Positions 1 to 10,950 of a stretch of 64,000 nucleotides of DNA are shown here, in pieces. Below the pieces are notes generated by a model. That model was not told where the DNA came from, did not search any database, and was given only the letters and a program-made list of their open reading frames with translations. Every line of letters starts with the position of its first letter. Positions within the stretch are counted from its first letter, which is position 1. A program made the translations under genes and the position numbers. The stretch comes from Hofstenia miamia. Taxonomy: Eukaryota; Xenacoelomorpha; Acoela. The stretch covers positions 1,554,917-1,618,916 of the forward strand of contig SCFE01000021.1 in assembly GCA_004352715.1 (NCBI GenBank), written 5' to 3'.

Positions 1-2639
1 AGTTCAGGTCAATATTGGCAGTTCTTCCCAGCAAAAATGAGGTCTGCTTCCAGCCATGTCAAAAATTCTGATTTTAGCTGGAATATGTCTGATTTTGGCC
101 AGTTTTTCACCAGTGCCAGTAAACTAAATGCTTAAGCCATTTCTGATGTCAAAATTTGGAAAAAGCATGCATAGGGTCCAGTCCTGTTTCAAAATAATAT
201 GTAGTGCCCCTCATATACTTGGTGCCCATATATATTTGACAACCTGTACCAAAGTGCCCATATATATTTGGCCCATATAAATATATATATATATATTAGT
301 ATAATCTAAATAAAATAGCAAAAGCAACTAAGGTTGAAACAAAAAGAATAAAAAGAAAAAATCTGCTTTACTATTTAATAAGATTTGCTAATAAAACTGA
401 TTTAATAAATTGTACAAACAAATATTTGCCATTAGCTCTTTTTGACATAAATCATTGGACGAATCACTTATCCTTTATTTTATTCTTCAGATATAAGACA
501 CACAGAACTTTTACATGTTATAGCAGAAATTGAACAGCAACAGGTAATTGGTTTCAATACCAATATGTTTGTAAAAATCTAGTATAAATAGCTACCAAGT
601 AAAATAGTTAGTGATGAAATAAATTCTTTGGAATTACATTTAACTTTTCACATAACCTGTTTGATTTATTTATACAATGCAAAGCTAAGCATTTCATGCA
701 TAGTAATGATCAGAAAACCATGGTGAGGATGACTATTTAGGTCTGAATCTCCAATTTTTATGGATAAGTGCATGGTTTTTCTAATTGTGTTTAGCTTGCT
801 ATCATTCAAATTTGTGTTTTGCCTGAAAGGCAAAATAGACAACACTAGGATTACTTATATCTTATTTTAGATCCAAATTCTATTGATTATAATTGACAGA
901 TAAGCAACTGAATTTATTGGATGATTAGTTATCATATTTTATTCTTAAATGTATGCTAGGAAGCTGCTTTTTATTTAATAGTTGAATATAAGTTTTTAAT
1001 CATGTTTACATGTTGTATAGCTGCTAGTGTCAATTCATAGTTGGAGTTTTGTGTTTGTAAATGTCAGTACACATTGAGAATAAGAATAAGTTGAATAGTG
1101 TCATGTTTACATATTCACTGATCAGTAGGGTATACATAATACTCTTTCCTTTTTNAGTATGAGCTGGGTAATCAGTGTCTGGAACCCTCACAAGTAATGG
1201 AATGTTGTTGTTATTTCTAAAGTTATTCTAAAGACTATGCAGTTTGGGAGATAGACATTGCCCCACAATAGGAATCTGTAACACAAAGGAGTAAATTACC
1301 ATTGTTAGTGTGCATACTTGCCTGGGTGGTGATTCTACAATATAAATCAGATTTGGGCCAAAGTTTTAGACTTGATTAACATACACATTCTAATCTGTTT
1401 TATATGATTCCTGGCAGATAAGTCTTACCTCAAAAGTGCACTCAGTTAACACCTATTATGAAGTTTATACCTCCAGGCTAATAGCTAAGTGACCTTCAGT
1501 TCTCTCTCTCTTAAAAAATACTGAAATTGTATAGCCACCTTCTATTTCCTGACCATTTATTGAGACCTGGGTCTTATTAAGCAATAAATTAAAGAAAATT
1601 CCAATGATATCTTCAATCTGATAGTTACCATACTCATTTACTTCTATAAATATTTTGCTTCCTTGAGAAAATTTTATTACACTTGAACAAAAAGATATAA
1701 TGACATGTTAGATAAGCAACTAGGAATCATGATCATCTTCTACATACAGATACACATGTATACACAATGTAGGTTTGTTAGTTTGAAGTCAGCATTAAAA
1801 CACATGTTCACTGAGATTCCAAGATGGGAGCATTTGTGTATTCCTCTATTTCATATGATTTTAGATTTTAATAAGCAGACATTTCTCTGTATTGATGATT
1901 TTTTGTTCTGAGATCTTTGTGTTTAAAAAGAAACGTATCTAGCAGATGACTGGCGGATTTAAACTATAAGATTATCTCTGACATCATTCATTGAAGCCCT
2001 ATGCAATGATCTCTAACAGTTAACTGTGATTTGCAAATGTTGGAGGAAGTGTTATGCATCAATACTGACTAATGGAAATTGAGGACTTTCAGCATATAAT
2101 TGCAGTTTTATGCACACAGCTTTTTTTGTAGACTATTTTGCATTTGACACAAAAAATTTTCATGACATTGTGCATCTGTATTGAGGAAACATATTGATGT
2201 CTTGCTTCAAAAATATCTATAGTTAGTATATTTCAGGTCAATGAAAGAGCTATTTGCAATTGTCTCCACATGGAATAATTGGTATTTTTTTTCTCATATT
2301 TTTGTAAAAAGTGCTTTTTGGGATAACTCAGAAGGTTGAATTACTTAATGCTATAGTAAGATAATCCACACTTACATTATTCACAGTAATTCATGTTTAT
2401 TTTTTTCACATTTTCATCACATAACATTTGATTATAAACACTGAGTTAGATTTCAATGTTATCATTGCATGTTCACTTTATTTTACCTGCCTTCCATTTG
2501 TTTCTTAAATAAACCCTGTTTAATAAGCAAAGTTTAAGCAAAATTATTTAATTGACTGCTGAGTTTAATTCAACTTCTTGATATAAAGGATGCTCAAAAC
2601 TATAAAATGTGTGGTAGATATTTTATTCATTGTAACAGC
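1..2639. other. AT-rich non-coding sequence, no gene seen
   Basis: No ORF here looks like a protein family I recognise. The first 280 bases contain an imperfect direct repeat of a phrase containing GTGCCCATATATATTTG (about 227-275), followed by a (TA)n run near 281-296. The remainder is unstructured AT-rich sequence with an isolated N at 1155. It is either intergenic or intronic. Confidence 0.5.
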
Positions 2640-3590
2640 AAAGCCTTATTGATGATGACATGGATTTGGACATTCAATTGACCAAGGAACTGATATATAT
2701 ATATATATATTTTAAGTAATTTAATGTTTGTGGAGCATTAAAATGAAAAACTCTTGCTTTTAACATTCCCCACAACCAGTAATCCAATGGATTCATTACT
2801 GGAGAACATGGTGGCCATAAAATTTTACAACCATGTTAGATGATGTGATCTTTTGAGAATAATGCATAAAGATAATTCCAAACATCATTTGCAAAATGCA
2901 TAGGTGCACAATCCTGCATAAAAATGGTACTGGATAGTTTGTGGTGTTGTGCTCACTGTGGTCTAGCATGCCTCATTAAAATATTAAGTTAATTGGCACC
3001 ATTTATTGTTTCCACAAAATTATGTTGTAAACCAAACCATTTGAATAACTTTTGTGGACACAGTGACTTTACTAAATAGTTATTCAGCATCTTTTGGCCC
3101 CATATGTGTCAATGATACTGGCTTATATCTCTATTGAGATGCATCTGTTCACATAATTCTTGAAATGCTTTCTTCATTGACCTTCAGCCAATTTGCAAAA
3201 TTCAACTGCTGTGTTATATCACCTTCTTTAAATTCCTGTAACAACTGCAATTTAAAAGGGCACAAATTAATCACTGTACACTTGATTTTGGAATACCTCT
3301 TTCCTTTGAAATATGTTGAATTGATTTGCAACCATGTTCACTTTTTGTTGTCAATAAGCTGAATTTGTTCATCATGGCTGCAAGATGGCCTACCCATCTT
3401 TAGTAGATCATTCAATGTTTATTCCCTTTTAAATTTATTTATCAGCTTCATGACCACTTGTGGACAACATGGATCATTGACAAGTTTATTTTTTCTTTTA
3501 AAAACCTGATTGCCTGTATAGGGCTACTTCCATTTTCATAATAGCACTGCACTAACTCCAATCTCATCTTCATATCCACAATTTAAATAA
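2640..3590 (-). pseudogene. Degenerate mariner/IS630-like transposase
   Basis: Reading the minus strand from about 3590 down to 2650 in shifting frames recovers the order of a Tc1/mariner-type transposase. There is an N-terminal stretch KMRLELVQCYYENG followed by a region with LQLLQEFKEGD and LNFANWLKVNEESISRIM. Then comes a TDASQ block (first catalytic Asp), FMQDCAPMHFANDVWNYL (second Asp, family pattern QDGAPPH) and WPPCSPVMNPLDYWLWG (family pattern WPPRSPDLNPLDYFLWG). In-frame stops and frameshifts occur throughout, and the third acidic residue of the SPD motif is changed to Val. It cannot encode an active enzyme. A (TA)n tract lies on each side (about 2694-2712 and 3702-3718). I could not define terminal inverted repeats. 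Confidence 0.85.
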
Positions 3591-3718
3591 TGAAACTCTA
3601 AAGTTATATGCACAATATAAATGTGTGATGAATACAACTCAATGCTAACATTGGGTATAATTAACCAATAAAATTTTTCCTTACTTATGGAACAACCTAA
3701 ATATATATATATATATAA

Positions 3719-4728
3719 NNNNNNNNNNNNNNNNNNNNNNNNNNNNNNNNNNNNNNNNNNNNNNNNNNNNNNNNNNNNNNNNNNNNNNNNNNNNNNNNNN
3801 NNNNNNNNNNNNNNNNNNNNNNNNNNNNNNNNNNNNNNNNNNNNNNNNNNNNNNNNNNNNNNNNNNNNNNNNNNNNNNNNNNNNNNNNNNNNNNNNNNNN
3901 NNNNNNNNNNNNNNNNNNNNNNNNNNNNNNNNNNNNNNNNNNNNNNNNNNNNNNNNNNNNNNNNNNNNNNNNNNNNNNNNNNNNNNNNNNNNNNNNNNNN
4001 NNNNNNNNNNNNNNNNNNNNNNNNNNNNNNNNNNNNNNNNNNNNNNNNNNNNNNNNNNNNNNNNNNNNNNNNNNNNNNNNNNNNNNNNNNNNNNNNNNNN
4101 NNNNNNNNNNNNNNNNNNNNNNNNNNNNNNNNNNNNNNNNNNNNNNNNNNNNNNNNNNNNNNNNNNNNNNNNNNNNNNNNNNNNNNNNNNNNNNNNNNNN
4201 NNNNNNNNNNNNNNNNNNNNNNNNNNNNNNNNNNNNNNNNNNNNNNNNNNNNNNNNNNNNNNNNNNNNNNNNNNNNNNNNNNNNNNNNNNNNNNNNNNNN
4301 NNNNNNNNNNNNNNNNNNNNNNNNNNNNNNNNNNNNNNNNNNNNNNNNNNNNNNNNNNNNNNNNNNNNNNNNNNNNNNNNNNNNNNNNNNNNNNNNNNNN
4401 NNNNNNNNNNNNNNNNNNNNNNNNNNNNNNNNNNNNNNNNNNNNNNNNNNNNNNNNNNNNNNNNNNNNNNNNNNNNNNNNNNNNNNNNNNNNNNNNNNNN
4501 NNNNNNNNNNNNNNNNNNNNNNNNNNNNNNNNNNNNNNNNNNNNNNNNNNNNNNNNNNNNNNNNNNNNNNNNNNNNNNNNNNNNNNNNNNNNNNNNNNNN
4601 NNNNNNNNNNNNNNNNNNNNNNNNNNNNNNNNNNNNNNNNNNNNNNNNNNNNNNNNNNNNNNNNNNNNNNNNNNNNNNNNNNNNNNNNNNNNNNNNNNNN
4701 NNNNNNNNNNNNNNNNNNTGTTATATCT
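3719..4728. other. Assembly gap (about 1 kb of N)
   Basis: A run of N that begins directly after a (TA)n microsatellite. ORFs that read through it are meaningless. Confidence 0.99.
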
Positions 4729-6180
4729 ATATGTCATAAGTTCTCTGTTAACCTGTTTCTTGGAATCGTGGCTGTTCAGTAAATGCTATTCAAACCTTTT
4801 GTGGAGTCAATTCAGTTTCTAGTTAAGTTTCCCTACCAGCCACCGATTCTACATTATTACTTTTTATGTAGAGAATAGTAAAACACTGACAGACTTTTGA
4901 AAGTTTGAAAGAAATGCAGAAAATGTAAGTTTAGCTACATTTAAGATTATTGGAATGACATAGCCAGCATTATTATTTAGGGGATCAACAAGAGGGGTTG
5001 ATAAAGTTTCAAGATGCATTAAAATTTAGATTATTTTTTTCCAAGACTACACATGATTATTGTTTTNNNNTTTTATGTTTCATGCATGTTTCTAATGGGG
5101 GACATCTTGTAGTCGTCATTTGAGTGAAGAAAAACAGGACAAGACCCTGTAAAATTTTTTGAATATATTGAAACCTAGACATTAGAAATGCATTTCATTA
5201 GATTGATATCAAAGTTGCCTGAACTCCTGTTGCTAATGCATGAATAATATTTTTGTAGAAATTTTAGTCAAAAATTTGTGATTTTGAAAAATATAGGTAA
5301 TATTAAATACCAGCAATTATTTCTTAGAAATTCATTGATAGTTTTCCAAAAAATTTTGTATTGTCCTCACAATATAGTAACCACTTATTAGAAAGAAGTT
5401 CAATTTACAAAATTCCAGAAGATTTTGATGGATTTATCAGAAGAGGTAATTTCAAATTAAAGTTAATACATGTGCATAAATATTTTTGATATGCAAAATA
5501 TAATAACAAATGTGATCAAATGAAATGCACTTAGTTGGTATTCATTTATTGAGGGCTTAGACAACCAAGTAAGTATCAAAGCATTTATTGCAGGATAGTA
5601 ACACAGTAAATTTTACAACATTTTTAGTTTGGAATATTGTTTACCCATGAATATCAATATTTATTGATTTTATCTTAGTATTTCTTTATTAATATAAATT
5701 AGAGATTCGCATTCAGGACAAACTGTTATTCCATAAATTTGTAGTTCTCAGTATTTAGCATTTACCTCTATATTTCTTTCAAGCGAAATCCAAATTGATT
5801 ATTATTTTGTATCACATTATATATAATTTTTAACGTACAATAATCCTAAGATTTTGAATTTAATCTTATTTTGTGAGTCATTTAATTGTATTTTGCTTAG
5901 TTACTATACTATTCAGGACAATATTTAGTCTTTAATCTAATAGTACGAATTAATACCTATCTCTGGGAAATACAATGTTTAATTGGAATGTTATTTGGTA
6001 AATAATCGATTGAATACTTTTAGTATTTATTTAATTGCAAAATCATAACCTAATTTTCCTTATTCCCACAGGTCAATTCTGGAGGAATTACGTATTCATG
6101 CATTTGAAATCTGCTAATTTGGAAACAGAGTCTATCTATGTAACTTGGATCCTGATCCACAGTAATGTTTTCCGTTTTAA
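4729..6180. other. AT-rich non-coding sequence, no gene seen
   Basis: Nothing coding or repeated was recognised. A four-base N gap lies at 5067-5070. Confidence 0.5.
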
Positions 6181-6189
6181 ATTTTTGGT

Positions 6190-6430
6190 GATATAATGTA
6201 GCAGTCTTTTCGAGATCTTGAATTTTCAATTCCCGATCTTGAGTGTCTCGAATAAAAGTTTCCCGCTCTCGATTCGCGAATGTTTAATAAATCTCGATTT
6301 CGTGTTTCGAATTTATCAACACTCGCCTTAAACTCTGGATCTTAAGCATCGTGAAATTTAGCAGCATCAACTCTCGAATTGTTTTTTCTCGTTCACGAAT
6401 CTCGATAAAACTAAAAAAATTTCTCGATCT
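6190..6430. repeat. TCTCGA-rich repeat, probable hAT end region
   Basis: About ten copies of the phrase (T)CTCGA or its complement (TCTCGAAT, TCTCGATTTCG, TTTCGAAT) cluster within 240 bases and contrast with the flanking sequence. Similar TTCGAGTTCGAGATTTT wording precedes a hAT-like terminus at about 42380 in this window, so I infer the subterminal part of a related element. No target duplication could be found here. Confidence 0.5.
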
Positions 6431-6772
6431 TTGACGGTTTTGTTTGAGTACCTAGGAAAATATTTTTCTTCGGTATTTGTTCAATAGCTTACTACAAGAT
6501 TGTGTCTTACTTTCTCTTGATGAAAGTAGGGAACTCTAACACACTTGCCCATTTTCACTTTTTAAAATTTTAATATAAATTGTAAGGTTTTTGCATTTAT
6601 GTAATGATTGATGTTCAAAACAGAGAATGGTGATAAAAATTGAATTTCAACATTGATTTTAGCAGTTCTAAAATTGATACAATATTTTTAAAATTGTGTA
6701 AATGTATCACGAATATTTCTAAAATATTTTACAAATTTGAAAATGTGATATATTTTAAAAAAATAAGCTTGT

Positions 6773-7138
6773 GTGGGAACTAGTGTTCTACAATTTTCTG
6801 GGCTGTAGTCGGCTGTACAAAATTGACCTTAGCCGGCCGTTGGCCGTAATGCTATACCCATAGCCGGCCGATAGTCGTAATTTCTTTTGCTATAGTCGGA
6901 GTGTTTTGCTACTACTAAATGAAATAATGTAATTTCCAACGCAACGATTAAAACATGCTTATAGTTCAAACAATTAAATGAAATGGTCAAAGCGACTAAG
7001 TTTTAATTGATGTAAATAATATGTTCATCATAATGTTCAGAAAGGGATCTTCGCCGGGATTTTAGCAGTAAAACAAAATATTTGGCCGCAGTCGGCCTTT
7101 TAACTTCTAAATGGTGGTCGCAGAACACTAGTGGGAAC
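6773..7138. mobile_element. Non-autonomous hAT-type MITE with 8-bp TSD
   Basis: The element runs from 6781 to 7130 (350 bp). It begins TAGTGTTCTACAA and ends CGCAGAACACTA, which are inverted over about 12 bases. The 8-bp direct repeat GTGGGAAC flanks it exactly (6773-6780 and 7131-7138), the size typical of hAT insertions. The interior has no coding capacity but repeats GTCGGC/GCCGGCCG phrases near both ends, as expected for subterminal transposase-binding sites. The perfect TSD suggests a fairly recent insertion. Confidence 0.88.
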
Positions 7139-8948
7139 TTTTGCAATAAATCCTGCCCTGGGACCCTACTGTGAGGATCTCTATTCTATTAGTTAAACTG
7201 CTACCAAAGTCATCACCAGAGAGTGACAATACGGACTCGAACGCAATCCGATCAGAATATTAACTACCTGAATGGTAATTAACATCAGTACTCGAGCCCA
7301 ACCAATTGAAGTTGGCTGTTAGGTGAATAAGTAAAAAACTTACTGATCATATTTTGGAAATACAACCTCTTATTGATAAGTGCAGGAGAAATACCTTACC
7401 GATACAGCCTTACTGAGCATTAATATTTTGTTATCATCTATTCTCAATTATATGGTATAACATTTCAATAAATAACTTCTATAGTCATATATTATTGAGC
7501 CCCTACCTTAAAAGATAGCAAAGCAACGCCTATCTGTGAGTATTTTGTTGAAAAAACCTCTCACTCATTGTATGACAATAGATTCTTTTTAATCTCATTT
7601 TTCATCTGGGTAAAACTCACAAATTCTCTTAATGAGTTGATGCTCCAACATCTTAACATAAATCTATGGTCTCATCTTTTTGTTTCAAACTGCAGCCTTG
7701 CCTTATATCTAGTTTTCTACACCGAAATACGGAATATTTATTTGTCTTTCCCCCATTTAAGTTCAATACTGTTGTAATAATTGTAATATTTTTGTTAAAA
7801 TTCATTTGTATTGTAAAATTCATTTTATTATTATTAAATTCTGCAAATGTGTTTATTAAATTTTTCATGACATGAACTGAATAATTAATTAGTATTAAAA
7901 AACAAGTCGAAGCTAATGTTTTTCATTGTATATTTTAATGCACTTTGAATTCACTTAATTATTGGTTCAGCCAAAATGATTGAATTCTATTCTTTAAGAT
8001 TATTTAGTAATGAATTTGTAAATTTTTTATTATTTCTTTCCTTTTATTTATTTACAACTAACACTCAACAGTTATCGCTTGATTAGAATTAAAGTCATTC
8101 CTATATTGATGTCTTGTTTGTATTATTCATTTATTAACCTATAAATGAACAAAGATGTGTATGCTTTACTATTTTCAGTGTTCAGTAATAATTCAATTAT
8201 TAAGCTTTGTACATTGTTTTGTAATTATCACAGCTGCTATATTGAAAATATGCTCATTTTTTCAAATTGTCTAAGTGTAATTAATAATGCGACTTTTATT
8301 AAGGAGTTTTTGTTTCGACTAGTTGCAGATTTAACGGGTTGTGAACTCTAACCCTTCCAGTACAACAAACAATTTATTATTTGTGAACATGCATAGAATT
8401 TTTTGTTAAATTTTGTTATATTATCAAAATTGTCTTCGTTATGAAATTTACCCACTTATTGTTTTCGATAAATTTGTTGGCTGGTATTTGATTTTCCCGT
8501 GGTTTAGTTATTGGAATTTATCGCACCGTTCGCAAAAATACAACATTTTTGTTTGGGTACCACTTTGATTAGTTCAAGTGTAAATGAACTTTTTAGATTT
8601 AAAATGAGATTAACATCTTTACTATTGTTTTAAAATAGCTTGAACCATTTTGGCATGTTCATCTCATGAAATCAAATTAAATAGTGTGTCGCTCTTCACT
8701 TTGTTAGCAAAGTCTACATTAATTTTTCCCCAATAATATGTTCACTATCTGCTTCTCTACAGGTTATTGTAAGCAACTAATGAATTTGCAAAGCTCGCTG
8801 GATATGTAATTAAAAATGGACAGTTGCGTAATACGGTGTTAAAATATATTTCTAGTAAAGTCTGTCGAAACACAATGTTTTTATTTATAATGTATATATC
8901 TATATCTTAATTTTTCCCTGACACTATTTCATTTAGGTTTAGTTTACT
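7139..8948. other. Non-coding sequence upstream of the ERICH2-like gene
   Basis: Short ORFs here look like chance frames in AT-rich DNA. A segment near 7210-7320 resembles one near 63660-63780 (shared phrase CCGATCAGAATATT), so it is a dispersed repeat. The last bases before the ORF (about 8929-8945) contain a candidate splice acceptor (TTTCATTTAG), which would place an untranslated exon upstream. I cannot locate it. Confidence 0.45.
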
Positions 8949-9365
8949 ATGCCACCAGAACCACGTTCTGTTGTATTAAATATCGAGAATAAAAATGACG
9001 TCGCTTCAGAAAATAGTTCTGTAGATTCTTGTGAATCGACAGCTGGAAACGATTTACTGTTACAATTGAAAACTCAATTTATAACACATTTAACCCATCG
9101 TCAGTGGCAAGAAGCCTATAATTTAGCTGTGGACATTAGTGAACGTGAACCTGGCAATGCTACTGCATTAGAATATTTGCCTGTACTGCAAGAAAGAATG
9201 GAATTGGATGCTATTGAGACTGATTCTTCTGGAAGTGATATCTACTCGACTGATGATTCCGAAATATCCGACGAGGCTTCTGATAGTGAGTACGAAACAG
9301 ATTCCACCGATTCAGATGACGATGAAGAGGATGATGATAATTCTCCAGTTGTGGCCTATTGTTAA
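8949..9365 (+). CDS. ERICH2-like small acidic protein, complete ORF
   Basis: The ORF encodes 138 residues with a clean ATG and a TAA stop. Residues 1-32 are a polar leader. Residues about 33-72 (LLLQLKTQFITHLTHRQWQEA, then ISEREPGNATALEYLPVLQER in sequence) form a two-helix block. It matches the conserved C-terminal block of glutamate-rich protein 2, in which a 'working unit' of Leu, Ala and Glu-Pro-x-Asn-x-x-Ala positions is followed by an acidic tail. Residues about 80-132 are Ser/Asp/Glu/Thr-rich with almost no hydrophobics, again as in ERICH2. Vertebrate ERICH2 is longer, so this would be the short invertebrate form. Function is not established; family members are usually linked to ciliated tissue. 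It lies on the same strand as, and 4.7 kb upstream of, the first NCKIPSD exon seen, so it is either a neighbour or nested in an upstream intron. No polyadenylation signal was confidently placed. Confidence 0.72.
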   Translation: MPPEPRSVVLNIENKNDVASENSSVDSCESTAGNDLLLQLKTQFITHLTHRQWQEAYNLAVDISEREPGNATALEYLPVLQERMELDAIETDSSGSDIYSTDDSEISDEASDSEYETDSTDSDDDEEDDDNSPVVAYC

Positions 9366-10080
9366 TGTACATATATAGACTATGCAACTGCCAAATTTAT
9401 TCGCAATATTTTAATAATGTTTGTAAAATGTTGAATTTGTAAATATTTTAACTACGCGTGCTTTTGTATAATATTTTGATTCTTAGTACATATGCTTTTC
9501 TTTTATAATAATTTTTTCATAAAATGTGTAAAGCGTATTACTTGCTAGCGCAATCTGTATCCTTATATAAAAAACTATTCTTTCTGATATTTTTAGGGGA
9601 GCATTCGATATTGTATTTATAATGATTTTTCAATTTACAACTATAAACTTAAAAACTATATGTATCTTATTACACATAATTGGTGGCGGATTGGTAAATT
9701 TCGAAGTAAAGGAGCATTAAAAAGTTTAAAATAGCCCTACCTTTTTCGTCATGCAAGTATCTTGAAACAAACGAAGGGACTGTGTCAATGTTTTCTACCC
9801 CTGACTGCCGTTTATATTAGAATCAACGATGACAGAGACTTGATCGTAATCTTGCATGTAAGTAAAGGTCTCGGCAGCAAATGAATCCACCAAGTGCGAA
9901 TCATCGATGCTATGCCTATTAACCGGACCAGCAATATCGTTTCAAGTTTTCCTTGCACTTTCCTTTTGCTTATTTTCTTTCTTTTGCTCATAACAACGAG
10001 TTAAAAGTAGTAACTACTGTGTATGGCTACTGTGTGTAGAAACCATACAATGCAATTCAGCGTTAAATAATCAAGAGGCG
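9366..10080. other. 3' flank of ERICH2-like gene, nothing else seen
   Basis: Contains the presumed 3' UTR and AT-rich non-coding sequence. No further gene or repeat was recognised. Confidence 0.4.
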
Positions 10081-10084
10081 GACC

Positions 10085-10950
10085 TGACGTAGTTATCGCC
10101 CATTTCTGTTGTCCGAAGAACAACTTCTGTCGCCAACTTTTGTTTTTGATTTGACATGCTACACGAACGATTTTAGTTTTCGACAAAAATTGTTCATAAA
10201 AGTTATTCGTGTAGCAGTGTTTCAACAACGTTTTATATTTCAGTTATTTTATTATAAAATATTTTAAAAAAATTACAAAAATATCAGAATATGCAGAAAG
10301 ATTGAAGTTAAGAAATATTGCTCATATTCCATAAACATAAAACTAAAATATTAAAATATTTTTCTTCAATAAGTTATTGGAATATGCATAAGCATCAATG
10401 TATAACTTATTTCTGCAAAGATTTCTTTTATATTTATATTGAAACAGTTTATTCGTATTTTGCTGAATTTTAAAATTTGCGAAATTTTAAAGCGGAATAA
10501 AATGCGTATTATAGAAAAATGTTATAAAATTCGATGATAAACAGATGGTTTATTCTTTAATTATAATGCAAGACAATGTTACGTAATAACTTCCTCGTGT
10601 TGATTGTATATATTAATCGCTCTAAAAACTATTTAAATTCATGATATCATTAAGATTGAAGCAAGCATAAATTGCTTGCACTGTTTAAGCAACACGTAAA
10701 TCCGAAAAGCTATGCAGTAATTGACTTTCCAATCTACATGTTACACGAACAACTTTTGTCATTTAACTGCTTAACGACTAAAGTTGGCGAAATGGATGCT
10801 ACACGAACAACTTTTACTGTCCAATTTTTGTTGGTCGCAACGAACAATTTTAGTCTAGATAATTACTACCGATTTGATGGGAATGTTACACGAACGATTT
10901 TCGTTCGCCAACAAAAACTGGCGGCAAAAGTTTTTCGTGTAGCATGGGCT
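10085..10950. repeat. Cluster of GCTACACGAAC inverted and direct repeats (MITE-like)
   Basis: The phrase (G/T)(C/T)TACACGAAC(A/G)A(C/T)TTTT appears about 10156, 10738, 10798 and 10886. Its inverted form AAAAGTT(A/T)TTCGTGTAGCA appears at about 10199 and 10927. The 10156/10218 pair forms a 60-base foldback and the 10886/10945 pair a second one. The pattern is that of two or more short non-autonomous elements whose inverted ends share one motif. The ORFs across this block are by-products of the repeats. No TSD was fixed. Confidence 0.7.

Noticed and set aside
3687-4739. Long ORFs spanning the N gap
   Set aside because: Almost all residues are X; the frame is open only because N has no stop codons. 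Same for 28167-29261, 44693-45961 and the N part of 46586-47457.
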